Positions 40,660 to 49,887 of a stretch of 64,000 nt of DNA are shown here, one piece after another. Positions within the stretch are counted from its first letter, which is position 1, and every line of letters begins with the position of its first letter. Below the pieces are notes generated by a model. That model had not been told where the DNA came from. It worked only from the letters and a program-made list of their open reading frames with translations, and ran no database searches. The DNA is from CALJFL01 sp047633055 (GTDB lineage Bacteria; Pseudomonadota; Gammaproteobacteria; Pseudomonadales; Halieaceae). The stretch spans positions 1-64,000 of the forward strand of contig JBLIEI010000010.1 in the NCBI GenBank assembly GCA_047633055.1, written 5' to 3'. The position numbers were made by a program, and so were the translations under genes.

Positions 40660-42366
40660 CTAGGATAATATCCGTTCGCGGCGCTTGAATCGTTGCTCCT
40701 CAACGAAGCGGGGCAATTGTTGCAAGGGTATGGCGGGGCTGTAGTAAAACCCCTGTACTTGATCGCATTCCTGCTCCCGTAAAAACTCTATTTGTTCGTA
40801 GGTTTCTGCGCCCTCAGCAACCACTGGCATCTCCAGACGCTGCGCCATTTTAATAATCATGGAGCACACCGCAACCTGTTGTGGGTTGTGCGGTAAATCC
40901 TGCACAAAACTACTGTCAATCTTTATGACCGAGATGGGCAGTTCGGTCAGGTGTGATAGCTGTGAAAAGCCTGTACCGAAATCGTCCAGGGAGAAGGAAA
41001 TACCCAGTAAGCGCAATAGGTTCATGCGGTCCTTGATGGACTCAGGGTTCTTTAAAATGGTGGTTTCGGTCAGTTCAAATTCCAGTCGATTCGCATTTAC
41101 CCCGGTGCGTTCAATGATATCTTTCACAATATCGACAAAGCGCTCATCCTGAATTTGCGAAAACGAGATGTTGACCGCAACTTCAACCTCAGACATACCC
41201 TGATTATTAAGCCAGACCTGTGCCGAGCAGGCATGCTGGATCACCTGATATCCTATGGTTTTAAGCAGCCCCATATCCTCGCACACCGAGATAAACTCCG
41301 CGGGCGCTACCAGGCCCCGTTGCGGATGATTCCAGCGTAGCAATGCCTCCAGACCCTCTAGTTCACCCGATTTCAGGTCGATGCGAGGCTGGTAGTGGAG
41401 CTCAAATTGATTCTTACGAACTGCAGTCCGCAGCTCAGCCGCCAGCGTTGAATTACCCGCGACATCAAACTGTAACTGCTCGGTGTAGAGCACGTACTTG
41501 CCGCCCTGTGCCGCCTTTGCCTGGAGCATGGCGTCACGTGCACATTCGATCAGGTCAGCGACTTCGGAGGCAGCATCGGGAAAGATGGCAGCGCCAATGC
41601 TCGCTTCTACTGACACTTGCTGATTATTGAGTACCATCGGCACAGAAACTGCACTGAGCATTTTTTGTGCAATAAGCTCCACGTCATCGACGTTATTGAC
41701 ATCCTCCAGTACGACGGAAAATTCATCTCCCGCCATACGCGCAATGCTATCTGTGCTGCGCAATTTGTTGAGTAAGCGCCGAGCAATCTCCTGAATAAGT
41801 AGGTCGCCGTTTGATTCTCCGTAGTGATCATTGACGTTGGCAAACTGGTCGATATTGAGGTGTAGCAACGCGGTTTTGAAATTATAGCGCTGAGATCTAT
41901 CGACTGCCCGCTCGAGATGGGTTCGAAACTCGGATCGGTTGAGGGTGCCGGTGAGTACGTCGCGCTTGGATAGCTGCTTTATTTGCTCCCGGGCGGACTT
42001 CAACTGGATGCCGTAGTCGAGAATTTTATGAACAAGGACGTCTTGAAGCTGGCCGCGAACGAGGTAGTCTTGAGCCCCGCAGTCGAGCAGTCTACGGGTG
42101 AGAGTTTCTGTGGCCTCATCCAGAACGAGGATTATCGGCACCGTAATTTCATGTTTTTGAGCGAGGCGCAGTAGATACTCTGTTTCAGGGCCATAGACCA
42201 TGATCACGGCATCGTGGGCCGGGTCCAGCAGGGCTTCCAGGGGGCGATCGATATTCCCAGAATTGACCAAATCGAAGCGGGAAGGTAGCGCGCGCTCGAG
42301 GCAGGCCGACAATATAATGTGGTCCGTACTCTGGTCAGAGATGATCAATACGGTGTGTCGGTCCAC
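40660..42366 (-). CDS. GGDEF-EAL protein with variant A-G-D-E-F and receiver-like N-terminus
   Basis: A 568-aa protein. Residues 1-120 have a receiver-like fold but lack an obvious phospho-Asp motif (D-A-V-I-M-V-Y-G-P-E), so it is probably a pseudo-receiver. The GGDEF domain reads M-A-G-D-E-F (212-216), a first-Gly to Ala change. An intact inhibitory R-S-T-D lies at 203-206. The EAL domain has L-E-A-L-L-R-W (339-345), E-L-T-E-T and D-D-F-G-T-G-F-S-Q-L, so phosphodiesterase activity is likely. It lies 83 bases upstream of the REC-GGDEF-EAL gene on the same strand. Confidence 0.9.
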   Translation of the reverse strand: MDRHTVLIISDQSTDHIILSACLERALPSRFDLVNSGNIDRPLEALLDPAHDAVIMVYGPETEYLLRLAQKHEITVPIILVLDEATETLTRRLLDCGAQDYLVRGQLQDVLVHKILDYGIQLKSAREQIKQLSKRDVLTGTLNRSEFRTHLERAVDRSQRYNFKTALLHLNIDQFANVNDHYGESNGDLLIQEIARRLLNKLRSTDSIARMAGDEFSVVLEDVNNVDDVELIAQKMLSAVSVPMVLNNQQVSVEASIGAAIFPDAASEVADLIECARDAMLQAKAAQGGKYVLYTEQLQFDVAGNSTLAAELRTAVRKNQFELHYQPRIDLKSGELEGLEALLRWNHPQRGLVAPAEFISVCEDMGLLKTIGYQVIQHACSAQVWLNNQGMSEVEVAVNISFSQIQDERFVDIVKDIIERTGVNANRLEFELTETTILKNPESIKDRMNLLRLLGISFSLDDFGTGFSQLSHLTELPISVIKIDSSFVQDLPHNPQQVAVCSMIIKMAQRLEMPVVAEGAETYEQIEFLREQECDQVQGFYYSPAIPLQQLPRFVEEQRFKRRERILS

Positions 42367-42595
42367 AATTGCCTCTGGTTGCCTACTGGGGTTGAATTAC
42401 ACAGCTGAGTCGCGGAGCTTGCTGTTTTCAAATTTTTATAAGTGTTTATTTCATATATAACATGGAGTTATACGCAGGTTTTGAGTGAAATTCTAGTAAA
42501 TGTTTAGCAAAAATTGCCGGATAATACGCTAGTAATATTGACCGGCGAATATGTGCTAGAATTTTATTCCTTTTTTTGAGCTCGCCCCTGCCAGT

Positions 42596-43669
42596 ATGAC
42601 AATTGCTTCCGACAAGCTGGAGACGATCCGCCAGCAAGTGCAAAAACATCTCAACCACACCGAATCGAGTCAGTTAACTCCGCTTCAGGAGGGGCAGATT
42701 AAAGCGCAAATTAAAGCGCGTTTGGTGGCTGAAAACGCCACGCTTGTTGCGCATTATTACACCTCCCCCGCGATTCAGGCTTTAGCCGAAGAAACCGGCG
42801 GTTGTGTGTCTGATTCATTGGAGATGGCTCGGTTTGGCCACGATCACCCTGCGCGAACTCTGGTGGTAGCAGGGGTAAAATTCATGGGCGAGACTGCCAA
42901 GATTCTTACGCCGGAGAAGCGGGTACTGATGCCGACCCTGGAAGCAACCTGCTCCCTGGATTTGGGGTGCCCCATCGACGAATTTTCAGCATTTTGCGAT
43001 CAGCACCCCGACCGAGAAGTCGTGGTCTATGCCAACACATCGGCTGCGGTGAAGGCCAGGGCTGACTGGGTGGTGACCTCCAGTATTGCGCTGGATGTAG
43101 CAGAGCATCTCGCTGATCAGGGTAAGAAGATCATCTGGGCCCCGGATCGGCATCTCGGCGACTACGTGCAACGCCAGACCGGCGCAGACATCCTGATGTG
43201 GGATGGCGCCTGCATTGTGCATGAGGAATTCAAAGCCAGAGGCATTGCCGATCTCAAGCGCGTGTATCCCGAGGCTGCGGTGCTGGCGCACCCCGAATCG
43301 CCGGCTTCAGTGCTCGAACTCGCCGACCGGGTGGGCTCTACCACGCAAATTATTAATGCTGCCGTGAACATGGACTGTAGGCAGTTTATCGTGGCGACTG
43401 ACCAGGGCATTTTCTACAAGCTCCAGCAATTGGCGCCTGATAAGGAGTTTATTATTGCACCCACTGCAGGCAATGGCGGCAGTTGTCGGAGTTGTGCCAA
43501 TTGCCCCTGGATGGCGATGAACGAACTGGAAAATTTGGCGAGTGTCTTTGATCGCACCGACAATGAGATCTTTGTAGAGCCAGAAATCGGCCGGCAAGCA
43601 ATGGTTCCGCTGCGGAGAATGCTCGATTTTGCCGCCGAATTGCAGGTAGCCGTGAAGGGTAATGCCTAA
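42596..43669 (+). CDS. nadA: Quinolinate synthase NadA
   Basis: NadA condenses iminoaspartate with dihydroxyacetone phosphate to quinolinate in NAD synthesis, using a 4Fe-4S cluster. The 357-aa protein has V-A-H-Y-Y-T-S-P near 52, G-V-K-F-M-G-E-T-A-K-I, and cysteine-bearing motifs: A-T-C-S-L-D-L-G-C-P near 123, W-D-G-A-C-I-V-H-E-E and G-G-S-C-R-S-C-A-N-C-P-W-M. ATG 42596 is preceded by an AT-rich, divergent promoter region of 229 bases shared with the GGDEF-EAL gene. It converges with the BepA-like gene. Confidence 0.96.
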   Translation: MTIASDKLETIRQQVQKHLNHTESSQLTPLQEGQIKAQIKARLVAENATLVAHYYTSPAIQALAEETGGCVSDSLEMARFGHDHPARTLVVAGVKFMGETAKILTPEKRVLMPTLEATCSLDLGCPIDEFSAFCDQHPDREVVVYANTSAAVKARADWVVTSSIALDVAEHLADQGKKIIWAPDRHLGDYVQRQTGADILMWDGACIVHEEFKARGIADLKRVYPEAAVLAHPESPASVLELADRVGSTTQIINAAVNMDCRQFIVATDQGIFYKLQQLAPDKEFIIAPTAGNGGSCRSCANCPWMAMNELENLASVFDRTDNEIFVEPEIGRQAMVPLRRMLDFAAELQVAVKGNA

Positions 43670-43687
43670 TCGGCTACGACTGCGGTT

Positions 43688-45163
43688 CTACAGGCTTTCC
43701 AGTTCATCGCGTATTTGGACTATGTCTTTCAGGCGCTGATTGATCTTTGCCGAGGTCAGGTAATCATTGTCGGTCAATTTTTGTGCATAGGTCAGCTGTT
43801 TTTCTGCTTCGCCCAAAATTCCGTTGAGGATAAAATACTCCGCCCTGGCTTGATGCAGGCCCGAAATGTTGCCGGATAATCCCTGTACTTCAGCCAATAA
43901 GTACCACAGACCTGGATCCTTGCGCTTTACTTTACTCTGGTCGAGTAGCACTTCTTCCGCTATATGGGCCTGCCCGTTGCGCATCAATGCGGTTGCGTAA
44001 GCCATCGTTAGCGGGTGGTTACCGGGGTTGAGTTCAACGTGTTTGTTGAGTTTTTCAACGGCGAGTTCCGCCTTATTACGTGCCATATCGATTTCGGCAT
44101 CTGCGATTATGTACTCAAGTCGTTCTGGCGCGCCGGACCAGATGGAGTCAAGCTCCAGAGCCGCTTCGTCCGCCTTGCCTGCATTGGTCAAGGCGACAGC
44201 CAGCCCATAGACCGCTGCCTCCCGCGAGCGGGTGGAACCATCCAGTTCGCCACGAAACTTCTGGATAGCTTGTTCCGGCGTGTCAGCCAGTTGATTGATC
44301 ACTCTCGCCCGCATCAATTGATAGTCGAGTTTGGCCGGGCGTATGGATTTGGGGTACTCCTGTGCTCTGTTGCGCGTGTCGGCAATACGATTCTCAGACA
44401 AGGGGTGACTGCGCAGAAATTCGGGAACATTGCTGCCACCGGTGTAGCGCGAGGCCTGTAACATGCGCTCGAACATCGCCGGCGCGGCGTGTGGGTCCAT
44501 GCCTGCCTTGACCATAGTCTGCATACCTACTCGGTCGGCTTCCGCTTCATTGCCGCGGCTATAGCGCAGCGCTGAATCCTGTGCGGCTGCCTGGCCGGCC
44601 ATTAATGCTGCCATACCAGCCTCGCCCCCTGCTGTTGCCATTAATACCAGGCCGGCCAGCATTGCAGCATAATTAAAAGGAGCCTGACTCTTTTGAAATT
44701 CGACGCGCCGCGAGAAGTGGCGTTGACTGATGTGAGCAATTTCATGCGCCAGTACCGTGGCTAACTCGTCTTCAGTCTGGGCGTAAAGCAGAAGGCCGTT
44801 ATGAATGCCAATGACGCCGCCGGGTACCGCAAACGCATTAATGGTTGGGTTATCAACCAGAACGAGATCAATGCGACGATCTTCCAGCTGGCTGTGGGTA
44901 ACCAGGCTGAAGATCAGGTTTTCCATGTAGTCGAACAGCAGCGGGTCGTCGATCGTAGGAACCTGACTACGAAACATACGCAGCCAGGCCCGGCCAAGTT
45001 TATACTCGTATTCCGCTGAAAACAGGCTGGTACTGGATTCGCCAAGATTTGGCAGCTTCAGGTCTTGATTCGCGGTAGCGGGACAGATAACAATCGCAAA
45101 AGCCAGTCCGGTTGCCCCGATGCCTTTTACTAACCGGCGGGAATATTGACTGAACTTTAACAC
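43688..45163 (-). CDS. M48 family periplasmic metalloprotease with TPR (BepA-like)
   Basis: An outer-membrane quality-control protease of the BepA type, acting on misassembled LptD or BamA. In the 491-aa reading it has a signal peptide (G-A-T-G-L-A-F-A-I-V-I-C-P), the zinc motif H-E-I-A-H at 140-144 and the second Glu in R-G-N-E-A-E-A-D-R-V-G. C-terminal TPR-like repeats follow. The GTG at 45161-45163 gives a proper signal peptide. The longer reading from 45226 adds 21 residues that do not look like a signal and is less likely. It converges with nadA and diverges from tusA, a common order in gammaproteobacteria. Confidence 0.88.
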   Translation of the reverse strand: MLKFSQYSRRLVKGIGATGLAFAIVICPATANQDLKLPNLGESSTSLFSAEYEYKLGRAWLRMFRSQVPTIDDPLLFDYMENLIFSLVTHSQLEDRRIDLVLVDNPTINAFAVPGGVIGIHNGLLLYAQTEDELATVLAHEIAHISQRHFSRRVEFQKSQAPFNYAAMLAGLVLMATAGGEAGMAALMAGQAAAQDSALRYSRGNEAEADRVGMQTMVKAGMDPHAAPAMFERMLQASRYTGGSNVPEFLRSHPLSENRIADTRNRAQEYPKSIRPAKLDYQLMRARVINQLADTPEQAIQKFRGELDGSTRSREAAVYGLAVALTNAGKADEAALELDSIWSGAPERLEYIIADAEIDMARNKAELAVEKLNKHVELNPGNHPLTMAYATALMRNGQAHIAEEVLLDQSKVKRKDPGLWYLLAEVQGLSGNISGLHQARAEYFILNGILGEAEKQLTYAQKLTDNDYLTSAKINQRLKDIVQIRDELESL

Positions 45164-45330
45164 TAAATTGAATCGCTCGAATGCCGGATAGTAGTCGCCC
45201 GCATTGTACTGCATGGTCGCTGCCACCCGTAGTAGAATATTCTACCTTCAGAGGGCAGTCTAAAGGTAAAGTTCATACTTTTAGTCCTTCTGGCTATACT
45301 GCCTCCACCAAAATATTAAGCGAACTTTTT

Positions 45331-45564
45331 ATGGCTCAGCGAAAATGGGTGGAACTCGATGCCGTTGGTCTCCTTTGCCCTATGCCGCTGTTAAAGGCGA
45401 AACGCGCTTTGAATGTCATGGCTAGTGGTGAGAAACTGCGCATAACAGCCACTGATCAAGGTTCGGTCAGGGATTTTCAGGTATTTGCAGAGCAGTCGGG
45501 TCACACTTTGCTGGCCTCTGAGGAAAATGATGGTGTCTATGTCCACTTACTGCAAAAACGATAA
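45331..45564 (+). CDS. tusA: TusA-family sulfurtransferase
   Basis: A 77-aa SirA/TusA-fold protein that carries sulfur on its N-terminal cysteine, mainly for tRNA thiolation. The core V-G-L-L-C-P-M-P-L-L-K-A-K contains the persulfide Cys16 in a C-P-M-P motif, followed by G-E-K-L-R-I-T-A-T-D and the C-terminal strand. ATG 45331 fits the family length; longer frames run through non-coding DNA. It is 12 bases upstream of the PerM-like permease gene. The tusA label rests on the fold; other family members act in sulfur transfer elsewhere. Confidence 0.87.
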   Translation: MAQRKWVELDAVGLLCPMPLLKAKRALNVMASGEKLRITATDQGSVRDFQVFAEQSGHTLLASEENDGVYVHLLQKR

Positions 45565-45576
45565 CCGGAGTCGCTG

Positions 45577-46665
45577 ATGCTCGATATTTTCAAGAAGTGG
45601 TACGAGCGCTACCTATTTGAAGAAGAATCGGTACTGTTGCTGGTATTGCTCGCGCTCTTCCTGGTGTTGCTAGCGACGATTGGCGATATCCTTGCCCCAT
45701 TGTTAACGGCAATCGTCTTGGCCTACCTGATGCAGGGGGTCGCCAATCGCCTGACTCGACAAGGCTTGCCACAATGGGTGGGTTTTTCCGTTTCTTTCCT
45801 GATTTTTGTAGGGGCTTTTTTCGGTATATCGCTGGGCTTGTTACCGCTGGTATGGCGCCAGTTAGTCGGTCTTGCCAGTGAAACACCCAGGATGCTCGAG
45901 CAAGGGCAGCATTGGTTGGGGGTGCTGCCCGAGCAGTACCCCAAAATTTTCAGTGAGGAACAGATCAATCAGTTGATGGTGCTGGCGCAGACTGAGCTGG
46001 GTGGCTTGGGTCCGTCCATAGTGCGGGGCTCTATTGCGACGATTCCCGGTATTTTGACGGTAATGGTCTATATGGTGCTCATTCCAATTCTGGTTTTCTT
46101 CTTTCTCAAAGACCGTGATCAGATTCTTGCCTGGGTCGGCAGCTTTCTTCCCTCCGAACGACCGCTATTGCGGAGAATTGGCTTGGAAATGAATACCCAG
46201 GTGGCAAATTATGCGCGGGGCAAAGTCGTGGAGATCATTATTGTCGGCGCGACCAGCTATTTCAGTTTTGTCTGGATGGGGTTGAACTATGCGGCTCTTC
46301 TAGCCCTGATGGTGGGCCTGTCAGTCATTATTCCCTATATTGGTGCCGCGCTGGTCACTGTCCCGGTGGTTGTAGTCGCATTTTTTCAGTGGGGCCTGGT
46401 CAGTGAATTTTATTACGTGTTTATGGTCTATGTAATCATTCAGGCCCTCGATGGCAATGTGTTGGTGCCGCTTTTGTTTTCTGAGGCTGTGAATCTTCAT
46501 CCGGTGGCTATTATCATGGCAGTGCTGTTTTTTGGTGGTGTCTGGGGCCTCTGGGGAGTGTTTTTTGCTATTCCACTAGCGACCTTTATCAAGGCAATTA
46601 TTAACGCCTGGCCGACCCGCAGTAGTAACAAGCTGGCGGAACTAGACGAGCCTGTTCAAACGTAA
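45577..46665 (+). CDS. AI-2E family transporter (PerM-like permease)
   Basis: A 362-aa inner-membrane protein of the AI-2 exporter/PerM family, with about seven to eight helices. It begins with a helix at I-L-A-P-L-L-T-A-I-V-L-A-Y-L. The conserved signatures follow: P-I-L-V-F-F-F-L-K-D-R-D near 165 and the C-terminal P-Y-I-G-A-A-L-V-T-V-P with V-N-L-H-P-V-A-I-I and W-G-V-F-F-A-I-P-L-A-T. Members move autoinducer-2, sodium or other solutes; the substrate here is unknown. It is probably in one transcript with tusA (12 bases before) and the M16 protease (17 bases after). Confidence 0.88.
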   Translation: MLDIFKKWYERYLFEEESVLLLVLLALFLVLLATIGDILAPLLTAIVLAYLMQGVANRLTRQGLPQWVGFSVSFLIFVGAFFGISLGLLPLVWRQLVGLASETPRMLEQGQHWLGVLPEQYPKIFSEEQINQLMVLAQTELGGLGPSIVRGSIATIPGILTVMVYMVLIPILVFFFLKDRDQILAWVGSFLPSERPLLRRIGLEMNTQVANYARGKVVEIIIVGATSYFSFVWMGLNYAALLALMVGLSVIIPYIGAALVTVPVVVVAFFQWGLVSEFYYVFMVYVIIQALDGNVLVPLLFSEAVNLHPVAIIMAVLFFGGVWGLWGVFFAIPLATFIKAIINAWPTRSSNKLAELDEPVQT

Positions 46666-46682
46666 ATCTAACGGAGTCATTA

Positions 46683-49544
46683 ATGCCTGAGTTGAATTTC
46701 GGGCGGGGTTTTAAAACCTTGCTCAGCGTTGTTTTTGTGTCTTCTTTGTTGGCTTGTACCCATCAGCCAGAGCCGGAAGCACAGCTTACTCAAAGCCCGA
46801 ACGACGATCATCAGTATCGCGTCATCACATTGCCTAACCAGCTTCGAGTGTTACTGATCTCCGACCCCGATACGCGCAAGGCGGCAGCCGCCCTCGATGT
46901 CATGGTGGGTAGCGGTGACAATCCGCCGGGGCGTGGAGGCCTTGCGCATTTTTTGGAGCATATGCTATTTCTGGGGACTGATAAGTATCCGGATGCCGCC
47001 GAGTATGAGAAGTACATCACCGAGCACGGCGGTAATCGCAACGCCTATACCAGTTTTGAAAACACCAACTACTTCTTTGACATCAATGCCGACTATCTCC
47101 CCGAAGCGCTGGATCGATTCGCCCAGTTTTTCATCTCGCCCAGTTTCGACGCGCAGTATGTTGATCGGGAAAAGAATGCGGTACAGGCAGAGTACCAGCT
47201 TGGGCTAAAGAGTGACGGGCGCAGAGGGCTGGATGTTTTGCAGCAGAACATGAATCCTGAGCATCCTTTCAGTCAGTTTTCAGTTGGTAGCCTGGAGTCA
47301 CTGGCAGACCGTCCCGATTCCATGATTCGCGATGACTTGCTGACGTTCTATCGCAAGCACTATTCTGCCAATGTGATGCGATTGGTCGTGATGGGGTCGG
47401 AATCTCTGGGTGAGCTTGAGCAAATGGTTGTGCCTATGTTTGCCGCTGTTCCAAACCGCAATTATCAGCCTGTGCAGTTTGACGAACCTATTTTTGCCAG
47501 TGGTTCGCTGCCTATGCTGGTGCAGATAAAACCGCAAGCCACCTTGAGGCAGCTGCAGGTTAATTTCCCTGTTGACGACTACCGCGGGCAATACCGGGCC
47601 AAGCCGCTGGCCTATGTTGGCAATTTGGTAGGGCACGAAGGTGCCGGTAGCTTGTTGTCACAACTGAAACAAGAGGGTTTGGTTGAAGGCCTTGGAGCTG
47701 GCTCAGGTCTGGCCTGGCGAGGGGGGGCACTGTTTAGTGTTTCGTTGACGCTTACCGAACTTGGTGTGCAACAGCAGGATCGGGTTCTGGGTCTATTGTT
47801 TGCCTACACCCGTATGCTGCGAGAGCAGGGGCCTCAGCAGTGGTTATATGATGAGCAGACACGCCTCGCTGATCTCAGCTTTCGTTTTCGAGAAGACGCT
47901 GAACCCATCGGGTATGTCAGCGGCTTGGCCAGCGGTATGCAGCACTACAGTATTGAGGATACCTTACAGGGCCCCTATATCATGGACACGTTTGATCCGG
48001 ATATGATTAGCGAGCTACTGGCGCAGCTGCGCCCCGAAAATGCCCAGATTATTCTGAATGACCAGTCCGTCATTACCGATCAGATGAGCCCTTATTACCA
48101 GGTACCGTATTCGCAAGAAACGGAATCGGCAGACACCGTCGAGCGTTGGCAGTCGATAACAGTCCCGCTGTCACTGGATTTGCCGCCACCCAATCAATTC
48201 ATTGCTGAAGACTTGGCGCTCATCGAGCCAGCGCCGGAAACGGCTGGTGCGCCCACTGTTGTTGAGCGGGGCGAGCGCGATACGATCTGGTTTGGTCAGG
48301 ACGATGAGTTTAAGGTGCCACGAGGTGGGAGCTATGTGAATTTCCGTTCGCCGTTGGTAGGCACTGACGCGAGCCAGACGGCCATGGCGGTTTTATACAC
48401 CAGTTTAATCAACGACAAGGTCAACGAGTTTTCTTATCCCGCCGCACTCGCTGGTTTGAATTTTAGTATTTATAAGCACGCCCAGGGCATCAGCTTGAGA
48501 GTGGGCGGTTACAGCGACAAGCAGCAGGTGTTGCTCGACCGTCTTATTGACGTGATAGAAAAGTCTGAGTTTGACGCTATGCGATTCGAAAATATTCGTC
48601 GGAACATGATTCGGGGTCTGGAAAACTCAATTACCAAACGTCCCATTAGCCAGGTGGCCGCTGACCTGCGTGAAGCGCTGCTCTATGGTGAGTGGGGTGA
48701 AGCACCGTTAATTGAGGCCCTTGAGTCGGTATCGCTGGCCGACGTAGAAGCCTATTCCGCTGCCTTCTGGGACTCTGCTTCGGCAGAGATTATGATCTAC
48801 GGCAATTACCCGAAGACCGCTGTTGATGACATCGCAATTTCTGTGCGTTCGCTACTGGGGGCCGGCCCTGTGCCAGCGCTGCCGCATTTGAAGGTGCTGA
48901 AACTGGGTGCCGCAGAGATTGCGCAGTATCGAGTGGCGGTGCCTCACGATGACTCGGTAGTGGCCTGGTATCTGCAGGGTGCGGGTGATTCTTGGCGCGA
49001 TCGGGCAGCAGCTGCGTTGACGGCGCAAATTATGAAGTCGGGCTTCTTTCAGCAACTGCGCACCGAGCAGCAATTGGGTTATGCCGTGAGTGCGTCTTCA
49101 TTCCCGCAACTGGATGTACCCGGTATTGTGATGTTGGTACAGTCGCCAAGTCACAGCGCCGATGCTGTCGCTAACGCCATGCAGCTGTTCATGTTAGGGG
49201 TGGAAGATGATCTTGATACGGACCAATTTGCGCGTCATCAGGCCGCGTTGAAAAGCCAAATTTTGCGGCCGCACAAAAATATGCTGGAGCGCGCTGAGTT
49301 CTACTGGCAGTCTATTGCCCGCAAACAGTATGAATTCTCCAGTAGGCAACAGTTGGTGGACGCAATCAGCGATTTCACGCTGGATGACTGGCAGGAATAT
49401 TACAATCGTGTTTTTATTCAGGAGCGGCATTCCCTGCAGGTCGTGACTCCGGGTAAATGGGCTACCTTTCCCGAAAACGCCGGTCAACAGTATGACAGTG
49501 CTGGCGACATCAAACGCGACCATCCTGTTTATTTGATCGATTGA
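46683..49544 (+). CDS. M16 family zinc metalloprotease, predicted lipoprotein (pitrilysin-like)
   Basis: A 953-aa insulinase-type protease. An N-terminal signal with lipobox L-L-A-C (Cys25) predicts a lipoprotein, unlike soluble E. coli pitrilysin. The inverted zinc motif H-F-L-E-H is at 89-93, with the downstream glutamate region E-K-N-A-V-Q-A-E-Y-Q. N-T-N-Y-F-F-D and three further M16 repeats fill the long C-terminal half. Its role is degradation of small peptides in the periplasm. It is the last gene of the tusA-perM group. A weak hairpin follows downstream, and the next gene is aceE. Confidence 0.92.
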   Translation: MPELNFGRGFKTLLSVVFVSSLLACTHQPEPEAQLTQSPNDDHQYRVITLPNQLRVLLISDPDTRKAAAALDVMVGSGDNPPGRGGLAHFLEHMLFLGTDKYPDAAEYEKYITEHGGNRNAYTSFENTNYFFDINADYLPEALDRFAQFFISPSFDAQYVDREKNAVQAEYQLGLKSDGRRGLDVLQQNMNPEHPFSQFSVGSLESLADRPDSMIRDDLLTFYRKHYSANVMRLVVMGSESLGELEQMVVPMFAAVPNRNYQPVQFDEPIFASGSLPMLVQIKPQATLRQLQVNFPVDDYRGQYRAKPLAYVGNLVGHEGAGSLLSQLKQEGLVEGLGAGSGLAWRGGALFSVSLTLTELGVQQQDRVLGLLFAYTRMLREQGPQQWLYDEQTRLADLSFRFREDAEPIGYVSGLASGMQHYSIEDTLQGPYIMDTFDPDMISELLAQLRPENAQIILNDQSVITDQMSPYYQVPYSQETESADTVERWQSITVPLSLDLPPPNQFIAEDLALIEPAPETAGAPTVVERGERDTIWFGQDDEFKVPRGGSYVNFRSPLVGTDASQTAMAVLYTSLINDKVNEFSYPAALAGLNFSIYKHAQGISLRVGGYSDKQQVLLDRLIDVIEKSEFDAMRFENIRRNMIRGLENSITKRPISQVAADLREALLYGEWGEAPLIEALESVSLADVEAYSAAFWDSASAEIMIYGNYPKTAVDDIAISVRSLLGAGPVPALPHLKVLKLGAAEIAQYRVAVPHDDSVVAWYLQGAGDSWRDRAAAALTAQIMKSGFFQQLRTEQQLGYAVSASSFPQLDVPGIVMLVQSPSHSADAVANAMQLFMLGVEDDLDTDQFARHQAALKSQILRPHKNMLERAEFYWQSIARKQYEFSSRQQLVDAISDFTLDDWQEYYNRVFIQERHSLQVVTPGKWATFPENAGQQYDSAGDIKRDHPVYLID

Positions 49545-49887
49545 ACGATTCTTGTAGTTAAACTACATAATGACTTCATTTCGATTGAAAGCGGATGAAT
49601 TTTAAGCGCAATGAGCAAGAGAATTCAGTTCCAAAATAGAACTATATTACTATTTCCGCGTAAACGCGGTAATATTTTTACAACCTGAGGTCGCAGCGAG
49701 AGGGTTTCGGCTGATTTTTAGCGTCGACCATACCAATAAGTCGAGTTCGGGCTAGCATACAGTGCTGTTTTGGAATGTATTTGGCGATAGCATCCCCTTC
49801 ACCACTCGATAAACCCAGGCCGACGACATTACACGGGCCAGATAACATTAGACGGTCCAGCGAGATCACCTCGGAGAGGCAACAGGC
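49545..49887 (+). other. Intergenic region before aceE
   Basis: The 343-base gap separates the M16 gene from aceE. A short stem CCGCG/CGCGG with a 4-nt loop at 49656-49669, followed by TAATATTTTTA, may terminate the M16 transcript. The rest is AT-rich up to about 49690 and probably holds the aceE promoter; no regulator site such as PdhR is recognised. A short minus-strand frame at 49678-49869 has no support as a gene. Confidence 0.45.

Noticed and set aside
49678..49869. 63-aa minus-strand frame before aceE
   Set aside because: It lies in the probable aceE promoter region, with no supporting start site or family.
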